A stretch of 64,000 nucleotides of DNA from Streptomyces sp. NBC_00250 (lineage in GTDB: Bacteria; Actinomycetota; Actinomycetes; Streptomycetales; Streptomycetaceae), in assembly GCF_036192275.1 (NCBI RefSeq), contig NZ_CP108088.1:2108001-2172000 (forward strand), read 5' to 3'. The notes beneath the pieces were generated by a model. That model ran no database searches and was not told the DNA's origin. It worked only from the letters and a program-made list of their open reading frames with translations. Numbering within the stretch: position 1 is the first letter of the stretch; each line of letters starts with the position of its first letter. The position numbers and the translations under genes are program-made. This document shows, one piece after another, positions 18,068-27,167 of this stretch.

Positions 18068-18553
18068 GTGACCGAGCCCGTCACCGACGACATCCGCGAG
18101 GTCATCGTCATAGGCTCCGGCCCCGCCGGATACACCGCCGCCCTCTACACCGCCCGCGCCCAGCTCAAGCCGGTGCTCTTCGGCAGCTCGATCTTCGTCG
18201 GCGGCTCCCTGACCACCACGACCGAGGTCGAGAACTTCCCCGGCTTCCCCACCGGCATCGACGGCCCCGACCTCATGGACGACATGCGGGCCCAGGCCGA
18301 ACGCTTCGACGCCGAGATGATCGACGACGACATCATCGCCGTCGACCTGACCGGCGACATCAAGGTGGAGGCGCCCTCCACCCGCACCACCATCCCCGGC
18401 GTCTTCGCCGCCGGCGACGTCGTCGACCACACCTACCGCCAGGCCGTCACCGCCGCAGCCGGCGGCTGTGCCGCGGCCCTCGACACCGAGCGCTACCTCG
18501 CCGCGCGCTCGGCGGGCGAAGCGCGCCAGGAACCTGCGGCCGTTTCCGCCTGA
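18068..18553 (+). pseudogene. arsT: arsT thioredoxin reductase with in-frame internal deletion
   Basis: The FAD-binding start is intact ([20 protein letters not shown]) and so is the C-terminal FAD segment ([20 protein letters not shown]). They are joined directly after VDLTGDIK. The NADPH domain and the redox CxxC (CATC in the family) are absent. The product is 161 residues against about 320 normally. The reading frame is open, so a shortened FAD-binding protein could be made, but it cannot reduce thioredoxin. The GTG start lies 5 nt after the arsC stop. Confidence 0.85.
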
Positions 18554-18576
18554 GCCCAGAGGTCCCACGTGGCGCT

Positions 18577-19881
18577 TCAGGGCTGGGGCCCGGCGTCGAT
18601 CCCCAGCCGTCGAGCATCCCGCTCCGGGTGGATGGCCGCCAGGGCGAAGGCGCCGGCCATGAGCATCACGGCTCCGGCGACGAGGAAGGCGGTGGTGTAG
18701 CCGGCGGCCTGGGTGTCGGCCGCGTCGATGAGGTGGCCGGTCAGGAACGGCGCCACGAGACCCGGCAGGGTTCCGATACCCGCGACGATGCCGAAGACGG
18801 CGCCGCGCTGGGCAGGAGGGACGATCTCGGCGGTCGTCATGTAGTGGAGGGGAATGGCGATCGCGATGCCGCCGAAGGCCAGCCCGATCAGCACGAGCCG
18901 CGGACCGGTCGGGTCGACGAACGGGAACGTCGCCATCGCGCACCCGGCCACGCACACGGCGATGCTCTGTGCCGCGCCGCTGGACCAACGGCTGCTCACG
19001 CCACGGGATTTCAGCGCGTCGACGAACGGGGACACCGACAGGAGCAGCACCAGTCCGAAGCCGGAGATGACGCTGATGGCGGTCGCGGAGGCCGCCGCCG
19101 ACATGTCCAGCTGCGTCCTGAGATAGGCGGGCAGCCAGGCGTGGCTGAGGGACAGTGCCCACGCCGCTCCGAAGGCGCTGGCGATGCTGCCGAGTACGGT
19201 GCCGGTCAGCAGGATCTTGCGGTACGGCAGCCGGAGCCCGCTGGATCCGGTGGCCGTGTGCTTGTGGTCGTACGGGCCGTCGTGGCCCACGCGCCACCAC
19301 AGCACCGCCCAGCAGGCGCTGACGACCGCGAGGACGGCGTAGGCCGAGCGCCAGCCGAAGCCGTCGATCAGCCAGGTGACCAGGGGTGCCGCGATCAGCG
19401 TGCCCAGGGCCGCGCCGCCGATCTGGAGGGCCGAGGGCAGGGCGCGGCGCTCCGGGGGAAACCACTTGTACAGGGCGTGCATCGACATGGATGCCGCCGG
19501 TCCCTCGGCGGCACCGAGCAGGATGCGGCCGGCCATCAGGGTGGGGACCGAGGCCACCACGAGGACCGGGAGCTGGGCCACGGCCCACACCACGGTCATG
19601 ACGAACAGCAGGACCCGGCTGGAGATCCGGGTGGAGAGAAATCCGACGAGGAGTCCGGAGACGCTGAACAGGAAGAAGAAAGAGCTGGAGATCAGGCCGT
19701 AGGTGCTGTTGCTGAGGTCGAGTTCTTCCATGATCGGAACGGCGGCGAGGCCGAGGACCGACTTGTCGGCGAAGTTGATGACCATGAAGGCCACGATCAT
19801 CGCCGTGATCAGCCAGGCTCTGCGGCGGTCGGGTGCTGGGGCGGCGACGGGCCGGGGCTGTGTGGCGGTACGGGGTGCCAT
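18577..19881 (-). CDS. MFS transporter, anion:cation symporter type
   Basis: A 434-residue 12-helix transporter resembling the ACS family (aromatic acid, glucarate or hexuronate uptake): INFADKSVLGLAAVPIMEEL in helix 1 and LVGFLSTRISSRVLLF in loop 2-3. It is the third gene downstream of an acyl-CoA ligase and an acyl-CoA dehydrogenase, so it probably imports the carboxylic acid that the ligase activates. The 124-nt gap before it holds a strong hairpin that may lower its expression. Confidence 0.88.
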   Translation of the reverse strand: MAPRTATQPRPVAAPAPDRRRAWLITAMIVAFMVINFADKSVLGLAAVPIMEELDLSNSTYGLISSSFFFLFSVSGLLVGFLSTRISSRVLLFVMTVVWAVAQLPVLVVASVPTLMAGRILLGAAEGPAASMSMHALYKWFPPERRALPSALQIGGAALGTLIAAPLVTWLIDGFGWRSAYAVLAVVSACWAVLWWRVGHDGPYDHKHTATGSSGLRLPYRKILLTGTVLGSIASAFGAAWALSLSHAWLPAYLRTQLDMSAAASATAISVISGFGLVLLLSVSPFVDALKSRGVSSRWSSGAAQSIAVCVAGCAMATFPFVDPTGPRLVLIGLAFGGIAIAIPLHYMTTAEIVPPAQRGAVFGIVAGIGTLPGLVAPFLTGHLIDAADTQAAGYTTAFLVAGAVMLMAGAFALAAIHPERDARRLGIDAGPQP

Positions 19882-19944
19882 GGGGCGACTCCTGCGGGTG
19901 CGGGTGGAGCAGGGGGTCGTACGGGTGGGCGGTCGTCCCCCGTC

Positions 19945-19980
19945 GCCGCGGGCCCGCTCGCCGAAGCGGGGGCCCGCGGC
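19945..19980. terminator. Hairpin between acyl-CoA dehydrogenase and MFS genes
   Basis: GCCGCGGGCCC (19945-19955) pairs with GGGCCCGCGGC (19970-19980), and the stem is extended inward by GCT/AGC with a two-base bulge. It lies inside the operon on the path from the dehydrogenase to the transporter, so it may act as a partial terminator. Confidence 0.6.
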
Positions 19981-20005
19981 ACCGCCCTGGGAGCCAAGGG
20001 GTCGG

Positions 20006-21175
20006 TCAGAAAAGGCCCTTGGCGATGGCGTTCTTGTGGATCTCGGTGGTTCCGGTGACGATCCGGAACATCCGCAGGCTGCGGAAGATCTGCTCCACCT
20101 CGTGGCCGCGGGTCAGGCCGGCCTTGCCGTGGATCTGGACGGCCTGGTCGGCGACCCGGAAGGTCGCCTCGGAGGTGAAGAGCTTGCACATGTTGGCCTC
20201 GACGGAGACGTTGTCGCCGCGGTCGGCCTTCGCGGCGGTGGTCATCACCATCGCGCGGGCGGCGTAGATCTCGGTGGCCATCTCGGCGATCTTGTGGTGG
20301 ATGGCCTGATGGGCGAGGAGCGGCTGGCCGAAGACGACGCGGTTCATCGCGTACTCCACCGAAAGGTCCCAGGCCCGGCGGGCGGCGCCGATGAGGGACG
20401 GGCAGTGCAGGAGGCGGTTGAGGGTGATGCGGCCGATGCCGATGCGCAGGCCCTGGCCGATCTCCCCGAGGAGGTTCGCGGCGGGGATCCGGCAGTCGTC
20501 GAAGACGAGGTCGCCCTCCATCTGCTGGCCGGACATGGGGACTTCGCCGTCGAGGACGTGACAGCCGGGGGTGTCCAGGTCGACGAGGAACGCGCTGTAC
20601 GACTCCTCGGTGCCGGCCATGCGGGCGACGACGATCGCGAAGTCCGCGAAGGGTGCGGCGGAGCTGAACACCTTCTTGCCGTTGAGGACATAGGTGTCCC
20701 CGTGCGGGGTGGCGGTGGTCGTCATGCGGCGTACGTCGGAGCCCGCGTCCTCCTCCGTGATGGAGAAGCAGCACGCCCGCTCGCCCCGGACGACGGGCAT
20801 CAGATAGCGCTCCCGCTGTTCCTCGGTGGCGTACTTCACGATCGCGCCGACACGCAGCGGGCCGCCCATGTCGCCGAGCACCGAGTGGGAGAGAGCGGCG
20901 CCGGAGGCGGTCAACTCCTCCTTGAGTGCGCACAGTTCGTAGAAGCTCAGACCCTGGCCGCCGAGCTCGGGGGGCAGGCTGATGCCGTAGAAGCCGAGTT
21001 CCGCGCTGCGCTTCCAGACGTGTTCGAGGGTGGTGCGGTCGAGCTTGGTCTCCGCGGTGATGCCGTGTTCGCGCTCGTACGGGATGAGCTCGTCGGCCAG
21101 GTAGGCGCGGAGGCGTACGACGAGGTCCTGGAGGCGCGGGTCGTCGTCGTAGGAGGGTTCGAGGGTGAAGGGCAT
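20006..21175 (-). CDS. Acyl-CoA dehydrogenase
   Basis: A 389-residue FAD enzyme that makes an alpha,beta double bond in an acyl-CoA. Domain order is standard: helical N-domain, beta middle domain with CCFSITEEDAGSD (FAD/substrate signature), then the C-terminal helical domain with QIHGKAGLTRGHEVEQIFR and GTTEIHKNAIAK, which carries the catalytic-Glu region. It starts 13 nt after the ligase stop, so the pair acts in sequence: the ligase makes the CoA ester and this enzyme oxidises it. Confidence 0.93.
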   Translation of the reverse strand: MPFTLEPSYDDDPRLQDLVVRLRAYLADELIPYEREHGITAETKLDRTTLEHVWKRSAELGFYGISLPPELGGQGLSFYELCALKEELTASGAALSHSVLGDMGGPLRVGAIVKYATEEQRERYLMPVVRGERACCFSITEEDAGSDVRRMTTTATPHGDTYVLNGKKVFSSAAPFADFAIVVARMAGTEESYSAFLVDLDTPGCHVLDGEVPMSGQQMEGDLVFDDCRIPAANLLGEIGQGLRIGIGRITLNRLLHCPSLIGAARRAWDLSVEYAMNRVVFGQPLLAHQAIHHKIAEMATEIYAARAMVMTTAAKADRGDNVSVEANMCKLFTSEATFRVADQAVQIHGKAGLTRGHEVEQIFRSLRMFRIVTGTTEIHKNAIAKGLF

Positions 21176-21188
21176 GCCGGGGTCCTGT

Positions 21189-22745
21189 TCAGTTGACGCG
21201 GCGCTCGGCGCCCGCCCAGTAGCGGTCGCGGATGGCGCGGCGGTCGATCTTGCCGTTGGGGTTGTGGGGGAGGGCGGTGGCGAAGTCGACCGAGCGGGGC
21301 TTCTTCATGCGGGCCAGGTGCTCGGCGCAGAAGTCGATGAGGTCGCTCTCGGCGAGGGTGGCGCCGTCGCGTGTCACGACGACCGCCTTGACGGCTTCGC
21401 CCCACTGTTCGTCGGGGACGCCGACGACGGCGGCCTCGTACACAGCGGGGTGCTGGTGCAGGACCGCTTCGACCTCGACGGCGTAGATGTTGAAGCCGCC
21501 GGAGACGATCATGTCCTTCTTGCGGTCGACGATGAAGACGTAGCCGTCCGCGCGACGGCGGGCGAGGTCGCCGGTGAGGAACCAGCCGTCGTGGAAGGTC
21601 TCCGCCGTGAGGCCCGGCTCGTTGTGGTAGCCGGGGACGACGTCGGGGCCGCGGACGGCGATCTCCCCGATCTCCCCGTCGGCGACGGGCTGTCCGTCGT
21701 CGTCGACGATGGCGACCTCGGCCTCGGCGAGCGGCCGGCCGCAGGACAGCAGCAGCTCCTCGTCCTCGCCCGCGATCGCCCGCCGGTGGTCCTCCGTGGA
21801 GAGGAACAGCACGCCGGACGTCGTCTCGCCGCACCCGTATCCCTGGGAGAGGACGGGCCCGAAGAGGTCCCAGGCGGCCCTGATCCTGGCCGGTGACATC
21901 GGCGCGGCGCCGTAGATCAGCTGGCGCAGGGTGGAGAGGTCGTAGTCGCGGGCGTTCGGCAGCGCGAGGACGGTGTTGACCATCGTCGGCACGACGAAGG
22001 CATGGGTGGCGCGCTCACGCTGGACGGTGGCGAGGAACTCCTCGGCGTCCCAGCGGGGCAGCACGATCGCACAGCCGCCGGCGAAGAAGATGCCCATCAG
22101 CGGCATGCCCGAGGCGTGGGTGACCGGCCCGGCCAGGATCTGCCGGTCACCGGGGCCCACCCGGGTGTCGGCGCTCATCACGGACTTGCGCATCAGGGCG
22201 AGCCGGTTGCCGTACGTCTGGACCGCCGCCTTGAGCTTGCCGGTGGAACCCGAGGTGAAGTGCAGGACGGCGATGTCGTCCTCGTCGCACTCGGTCTCGA
22301 CGGGTTCCGGCTCGGTGCCCGCGAGGGTCTCGGCGTAGCCCGGGCCGAGATCGCTCGGGCCGTCGTAGCCGAGGACGGTCTTCACCCCTGTGCCGGGCAC
22401 CGCGGCGCGGGCGGTGTCCAGGTGGGCGGCGTCCGTCAGCAGCACGCGCGCGTCGGACTCGGCGAGGAGGTGGGCCACCTCGGTGGTGCCGAGCCTGGCG
22501 TTGATCGGCGCCCGGGCCAGGCCGGCCTTGTAGAGGGCCACTTCCGTGACGACCAGTTCCGCGCGGTTGCCGGCGAGGGTCGCCACACGGTCTCCCCGGT
22601 TCAGGCCGAGGGCGCGCAGGGCCGTGGCGAGCCGGTCGCTGTGGTCGTCGAGTTCCGCGTACGTCAGCCGCACGGGTCCGCAGACCACCGCCTCCGCGCC
22701 GGGTTGATGGCCGGCAGTCCGGCGTACGTAGCGCCCGAAGTTCAT
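21189..22745 (-). CDS. Class I AMP-forming acid-CoA ligase
   Basis: A 518-residue ANL ligase. P-loop LHFTSGSTGKLKAAV, A5 motif YGCGETTSG, A7 motif FLTGDLARR, A8 hinge VDRKKDMIVSGGFNIY, C-terminal lysine motif NPNGKIDRRAIR. Start ATG 22745 has a GGAGGT ribosome site; the reading frame extends upstream without support. First gene of the ligase/dehydrogenase/MFS operon, divergent from a TetR gene. Resembles fatty/cyclohexanecarboxylate- or feruloyl-type ligases; substrate unknown. Confidence 0.93.
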   Translation of the reverse strand: MNFGRYVRRTAGHQPGAEAVVCGPVRLTYAELDDHSDRLATALRALGLNRGDRVATLAGNRAELVVTEVALYKAGLARAPINARLGTTEVAHLLAESDARVLLTDAAHLDTARAAVPGTGVKTVLGYDGPSDLGPGYAETLAGTEPEPVETECDEDDIAVLHFTSGSTGKLKAAVQTYGNRLALMRKSVMSADTRVGPGDRQILAGPVTHASGMPLMGIFFAGGCAIVLPRWDAEEFLATVQRERATHAFVVPTMVNTVLALPNARDYDLSTLRQLIYGAAPMSPARIRAAWDLFGPVLSQGYGCGETTSGVLFLSTEDHRRAIAGEDEELLLSCGRPLAEAEVAIVDDDGQPVADGEIGEIAVRGPDVVPGYHNEPGLTAETFHDGWFLTGDLARRRADGYVFIVDRKKDMIVSGGFNIYAVEVEAVLHQHPAVYEAAVVGVPDEQWGEAVKAVVVTRDGATLAESDLIDFCAEHLARMKKPRSVDFATALPHNPNGKIDRRAIRDRYWAGAERRVN

Positions 22746-22852
22746 CGCACCTCCAGAGTTTCCGAACAATGTGTCCAGTAGCAAGCTTGGTGTGCGGCAA
22801 CGTAAAGGCAGCGTTAGGGTCAGGTCAACGGTCCGGACGAGAAGGAAACGAA
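22746..22852. promoter_or_regulatory. Divergent promoter region, ligase operon / TetR gene
   Basis: A 107-nt region. The 8-bp palindrome GTCCGGAC (22831-22838) lies just upstream of the TetR ribosome site, and AACG-N9-CGTT is centred near 22808. Either could be the TetR operator; neither is long enough to be sure. Confidence 0.35.
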
Positions 22853-23485
22853 GTGGACATGAAGCCCGCGGGAGATCGCCGCGTCCGCAGGACACGGGCC
22901 GCACTGCGCCAGGCCCTGGTCGAACTGGTCCTGGAGAAGGGGTTCCACGCGATCACCGTCGAGGAGATCACCGAGCACGCCGACGTCGGCCGGGCCACCT
23001 TCTACGCGCACTACCGCGACAAGGAGGACCTCCTGGTCGGCATCGTCCGCGACCTCGCCGAGGACCGGGACCGCCTCCTGCCGGCGGTCCGGCAGGCGCA
23101 CGCGGAGGGGTTCACCGGACTGCCGGTGAAGTACATCTTCGAACACGCCGAACAGGAGAAGCCCGTCTACCGGGTCGTCCTGCGGGGCGAGGGCGACGGC
23201 CGGGCCCTACGGGAGTTCACGGACCTCATCCGCACCCACGCCGAGGCCGCGTTCCGCGCGCGGACCGAGCAGCTCGGGGTGACACCGCGCATCCCCCTCG
23301 ACGTCGTCGCCCGGGCGTGGACCGGGGAACTCATCGGCCTGCTCACCTGGTGGGTCGAGAACGACACCGGCTACAGCGCCGCCGAGATCACCGCACACCT
23401 GCGCGACCTGTCGGTCTACGGTCGCGTCTGGGCCACCGGGCTGGCCCCGTCCGACGCCCCAGGAGCCCTCGACCTCACTCCCTGA
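22853..23485 (+). CDS. TetR-family transcriptional regulator
   Basis: A 210-residue repressor. N-terminal helix-turn-helix VEEITEHADVGRATFYAHYRDKEDLL at about residues 35-60; the C-terminal helical domain would bind the inducer. GTG 22853 is preceded by GAAGGAAA; ATG 22859 is an alternative. Divergent from the acid-CoA ligase operon, which it most likely represses until the acid or its CoA ester appears. Confidence 0.92.
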   Translation: MDMKPAGDRRVRRTRAALRQALVELVLEKGFHAITVEEITEHADVGRATFYAHYRDKEDLLVGIVRDLAEDRDRLLPAVRQAHAEGFTGLPVKYIFEHAEQEKPVYRVVLRGEGDGRALREFTDLIRTHAEAAFRARTEQLGVTPRIPLDVVARAWTGELIGLLTWWVENDTGYSAAEITAHLRDLSVYGRVWATGLAPSDAPGALDLTP

Positions 23486-23603
23486 ACCGCGCCCCGCACC
23501 ACACGCCCGCGCTGCTCCTCGCCTGACAACCTGGCCGAGTTACCAGACACCATGTACGGTATCGAGCCCAATAGGTGCACGACCGAACGAGCGGAGCGGA
23601 CGC

Positions 23604-24791
23604 ATGACAGGCATTCCCTCACTGGCGGATCTTGTGTGGGCGCGGGGATACACCGATCCGTCCTGGGCTCGACGCCACACGACCTCGGGTCGGGAACTCG
23701 TTCCGAGCCGCCGTGTCTGGCGGGGCTCCGGCGGCGCGTCCACGCTGCCCGCCGCGCCGGCCGGCGCCCTCGACGGCCTCGCCTTCACCGGCCCGCAGGG
23801 GCAGGACGTCACACTCACGGACCTGCTCGCCCGGGCCGAGACCGACGCCCTGCTGGTCATGCACCGCGGCCTGCTCGTGCACGAGGAGTACCTCCACGGG
23901 TACGAGCCTCATGTCCCGCACTTCAACGCCTCGGCCGCCAAGTCCTACCTCGGCCTCGTCGCCGCGGTCCTCGCCCACGAAGGGCAGCTCGACCGCGGCA
24001 CCCAGGTCGCCAAGATCGTCCCCGAGCTCGCCGGTACCGCCTTCGGAGACGCCCAGGTCGACCACCTCCTCCACATGGGCACGCAGATGAGCTACGCGGG
24101 CCGCCCGTACGACAAGGCTCTCGAAGCGCAGCGCTACTTCGCCGTCCTCGCCCCCCAACTGCGCCCCTACGGCTACACCGGGCCGGCCACGATCCGCGAA
24201 CACCTCGCCACCGCCCGGGCGACCGCCGAGCCGGGCATCGACTTCCGCTACGAGAACGGCAACGTCGAGGCGCTCGCCGAGGTCCTGCGCCGCGTCACCG
24301 GCACAACCACCTCGTCCCTGCTGTCCGAGATGATCTGGTCCCGCATCGGTGCGGAGGAGGACGCGTACTACCTCCTCGACTCCGAAGGTGCCGAGGCCGC
24401 CTGCGGTGGATTCAGCGCTACCGCACGCGACCTGGCCCGGCTGGGCGAGATGGTCCGCTGCGGCGGCGCGATCGGTGACCGCCAGATCGTCCCGGAGGCC
24501 GTCGCCTCCACCATCGTCTCCGGCGTTCCGGACGGCTACCCCCACCGCGTGCGCTTCCCCGCCGCACCTCCCGAGGCGCCCGCCACGCTCTCGTACCACG
24601 ATCTCTGGTGGATCCCGAACGACCCCTACGGCTCCTTCATGGCCAGCGGCATCCACGGCCAGCGCCTCTTCGTCTCCCCCGCCCTCGACCTGGTGATCGT
24701 CCACTACGCCTCCCAGATCGTCTCCCCCGCCGTCCCCCAGGTCCCCCTCCTCCAGGCATTCCTCAAGATCGGCACTCACCTCTGCGACTAG
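23604..24791 (+). CDS. Beta-lactamase-fold serine hydrolase, NylB-like
   Basis: A 395-residue cytoplasmic enzyme of the class C beta-lactamase fold. The nucleophile tetrad is Ser110-Ala-Ala-Lys113 and the tyrosine motif is Tyr216-Glu-Asn. These positions are close to Ser112, Lys115 and Tyr215 of the 6-aminohexanoate-dimer hydrolase NylB. No signal peptide. Family members act as amidases or esterases. Third-motif region IHGQRLFVSPALDLVIVHYAS closes the fold. Stand-alone gene, convergent with a P450. Confidence 0.88.
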   Translation: MTGIPSLADLVWARGYTDPSWARRHTTSGRELVPSRRVWRGSGGASTLPAAPAGALDGLAFTGPQGQDVTLTDLLARAETDALLVMHRGLLVHEEYLHGYEPHVPHFNASAAKSYLGLVAAVLAHEGQLDRGTQVAKIVPELAGTAFGDAQVDHLLHMGTQMSYAGRPYDKALEAQRYFAVLAPQLRPYGYTGPATIREHLATARATAEPGIDFRYENGNVEALAEVLRRVTGTTTSSLLSEMIWSRIGAEEDAYYLLDSEGAEAACGGFSATARDLARLGEMVRCGGAIGDRQIVPEAVASTIVSGVPDGYPHRVRFPAAPPEAPATLSYHDLWWIPNDPYGSFMASGIHGQRLFVSPALDLVIVHYASQIVSPAVPQVPLLQAFLKIGTHLCD

Positions 24792-24983
24792 GCAGGCACG
24801 CCTTCGCACGCGCCGAGCGGGTCCCCTGTCGGCCCGCGGCCTCCACGCAGGGGCCGCGCGTGCCCGCTCGGCTGCGGCTACGGTGCGCAGCCGCCCAGGA
24901 GACGGACCGCCGGCCTTCTTGTCGGTGTCCGTACGGTCCTCGACCCACTCTTCACGCACCCCGTACGGTGCGCCGAAGTCCCG

Positions 24984-26174
24984 TCAGACGTCCCAGGTGA
25001 CCGGGAGGCTCTTCACCCCGTAGATGTCCGCGGACTCCGGGCGCAGGCCGACTTCCTCGGCCGGTACGGCCAGGCGCAGCGTGGGGAAGCGGTCGAGCAG
25101 GGCGGAGAACGCGATCCGCATCTCGATGCGGGCCAGCTGCTGACCCAGACAGAGGTGGACGCCGTGGCCGAAGGCCAGGTGACCGCCGTCCTGGCGGTGG
25201 AGGTCGAGCACCTGGGGATCGGTGAAGCGCTCGGGGTCACGGTTGGCGGTGTTGTACGACAGGACGACCGTCGTGCCGGCCTCGACGATCTGGCCGCCCA
25301 CCTCGACGTCCACCAGCGCCGTCCGCATGAACGTCTTGGCGACGCTCAGATACCGCAGCAGCTCCTCCACGGCCTGGTCGATGAGCGCGGGATCGGCGCG
25401 CAGCTCGGCCAGTTGTTCCGGGTGCCGCAGCAGCGCGAACGTGCCGAGGGACAGCATGTTCGCGGTGGTGTCGAACCCGGCGGCCAGCAGGATCAGGGCG
25501 ATGCCCTGCAGTTCCTCGTCGGTCAGGTCGCTGTCGGTGAGTTCGCTGAGCACGTCGTCGGTGGGGTTCACGCGCTTGGCGGCCACCAGTTGGGCGAGGT
25601 AGTCCTGGGTCGCGGTGTAGGCCGCCATCAGGTCCTCGTCGTTCGTCTCCCCGTTCATGAACTTGTCGATCTGCTCCTGGAAGGATTCCCGGTCCTCGTA
25701 GGGCACCCCGAGCAGTTCGCAGATGATGATGGTGGGGATGGGCTTGGCGAACGCGGTCACGAGGTCCGCCGTGGGCCCGGTCTCCTCCATGGCGTCGAGG
25801 CAGTCGGTGGTGATCTGCTCGATGCGCTCGGTGAGGAGTCGCATGCGACGTGCGGTGAACTTGCCCACCAGCGGCTTCCGGTAGCGGCTGTGCTCCGGTT
25901 CGTCCATGAGGAGGAACTCGCCGGGCGGGGCCGGCGGGATCTCGAAGTCGACGACGTTCAGGAGGTCTTTGCGCGAGCTGAACCTCGAGTCGGCGAGGAC
26001 CGACCTGACCAGGTCGTATCCGGTGATCAGCCAACCGGGTCTGCCGCCGGGGTGGGTGTAGCGGCTGATGGGGCCGTGCCGGCGGGCGTCGGTCAGCTCC
26101 GACGGAGGGTCGAAGGGACAGCCGGGCCGACGCTCCGCCGGCAGCGTCGTGACGGTGTGGACGGATTCGCTCAT
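24984..26174 (-). CDS. Cytochrome P450
   Basis: A 396-residue soluble bacterial P450. I-helix AGFDTT carries the acid-alcohol pair, the K-helix has EELLR, and the heme loop FGHGVHLCLG places the axial thiolate at Cys342. Start chosen at ATG 26174, which has GAGGAA at the right distance; ATG 26180 overlaps its own ribosome site. Resembles CYP105/CYP107-type actinomycete monooxygenases. No ferredoxin gene is adjacent. Divergent from an HTH-MarR regulator that may control it. Confidence 0.93.
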   Translation of the reverse strand: MSESVHTVTTLPAERRPGCPFDPPSELTDARRHGPISRYTHPGGRPGWLITGYDLVRSVLADSRFSSRKDLLNVVDFEIPPAPPGEFLLMDEPEHSRYRKPLVGKFTARRMRLLTERIEQITTDCLDAMEETGPTADLVTAFAKPIPTIIICELLGVPYEDRESFQEQIDKFMNGETNDEDLMAAYTATQDYLAQLVAAKRVNPTDDVLSELTDSDLTDEELQGIALILLAAGFDTTANMLSLGTFALLRHPEQLAELRADPALIDQAVEELLRYLSVAKTFMRTALVDVEVGGQIVEAGTTVVLSYNTANRDPERFTDPQVLDLHRQDGGHLAFGHGVHLCLGQQLARIEMRIAFSALLDRFPTLRLAVPAEEVGLRPESADIYGVKSLPVTWDV

Positions 26175-26291
26175 GACCATTCCTCATCTCGCGACATCAC
26201 GTGTTTGACGCTTACCGAAAGCTACGTTGCGTTCTGAGTGAACGTCAATCACCAGATACGCGTTTCCCCAGCTCAAAGGCCATGAATTGAT

Positions 26292-26331
26292 GCAATGACA
26301 CTGCCCTCGAACGCAATGATCCGTTGCAATG
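26292..26331. promoter_or_regulatory. GCAATG repeat elements upstream of HTH-MarR regulator
   Basis: Three GCAATG copies occur at 26292-26297, 26313-26318 and 26326-26331, the last within TTGCAATG. The same word forms perfect CATTGCAATG palindromes at the paralogous regulator near 54500. It lies in the 184-nt divergent gap with the P450. Confidence 0.55.
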
Positions 26332-26358
26332 GATGAGGGCGAAGGCAATACTGACGGC

Positions 26359-27036
26359 ATGCCAGGAGGACGATTGACCCAGCAGGACCGCACGCGCATC
26401 GCGGCCGGACTCGCCGACGGGCTCTCCTACGCCGAGATCGCGAGGCGGCTCGACCGGTCGACCTCGACGATCAGCCGGGAGATCGGACGCAACGGCGGAC
26501 CCGGCGGCTACCTGCCCCAACAGGCGCACCGGGCAACGGTCCGGCGAGCGCGGCGTGACGCTCCGGCACCCGCGCACACGGCCGGAGCGCCGGGCGTCAC
26601 CGTCGCAGCGGAGGAGATCATCGAACTGGCGGTCAGATCGGGGCTGCCGAGGATGACGGCGCGCGTCCACGTCGACCTGTTGCTGTCCGAGGACGGCAGG
26701 CGCACCGCGGCGGAACTGACCAGCCGGCTGAAGGTCAGCCCGGCCTCCGTCTCCGTGGCCGTGAACTACCTGGTCCGGCACGGATATGTACGGCGCGAGC
26801 GGGACCCGCAGCGGCGTCGCGACATCTACGTGGTCGACGACGACGCCTGGTACCACTCGATCGCGATCAGCTCACGGCAGACACTCGAGTCGGCGCGGGC
26901 CGCGATGACCGCGGCGGAGACGCTCGGGCCGACCACCCCCGTGGGCCGGCGACTGGCCAGGGGAGGAACGTTCCTGGAGCGGGTCGTCCAGGACATGCTG
27001 GAGTCGGCCGACCGCTGGCGCGGCCTCCTGACGTGA
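26359..27036 (+). CDS. Two-headed HTH / MarR (GbsR-like) regulator
   Basis: A 225-residue protein with an unusual order. An IS30/Myb-like helix-turn-helix comes first (RLTQQDRTRIAAGLADGLSY then EIARRLDRSTSTISREIGRN), about residues 5-50. A MarR/GbsR-type winged helix follows (LTSRLKVSPASVSVAVNYLV with RRERDPQRRRDIYVV wing), about 110-170, and then a helical tail. It is a paralogue of the protein at 53734-54468. ATG 26359 has no ribosome site and may be leaderless. Divergent from the P450. Confidence 0.85.
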   Translation: MPGGRLTQQDRTRIAAGLADGLSYAEIARRLDRSTSTISREIGRNGGPGGYLPQQAHRATVRRARRDAPAPAHTAGAPGVTVAAEEIIELAVRSGLPRMTARVHVDLLLSEDGRRTAAELTSRLKVSPASVSVAVNYLVRHGYVRRERDPQRRRDIYVVDDDAWYHSIAISSRQTLESARAAMTAAETLGPTTPVGRRLARGGTFLERVVQDMLESADRWRGLLT

Positions 27037-27167
27037 CGTTCACACGGCTCTTCGGATCTCCGTCAAGGTGTCACCGACGGACCGGGGCGGACCGTCGCCG
27101 CGGATCGGGGAGCGGCCGATCACAGGCAGCGCCGTCGCCGGTGGTCCTCCCCTGGCAGGATGCACCG

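Noticed and set aside
26359..27036. IS30 transposase
   Set aside because: Only the N-terminal helix-turn-helix resembles IS30; there is no DDE catalytic domain or inverted repeat pair, and a MarR domain follows.
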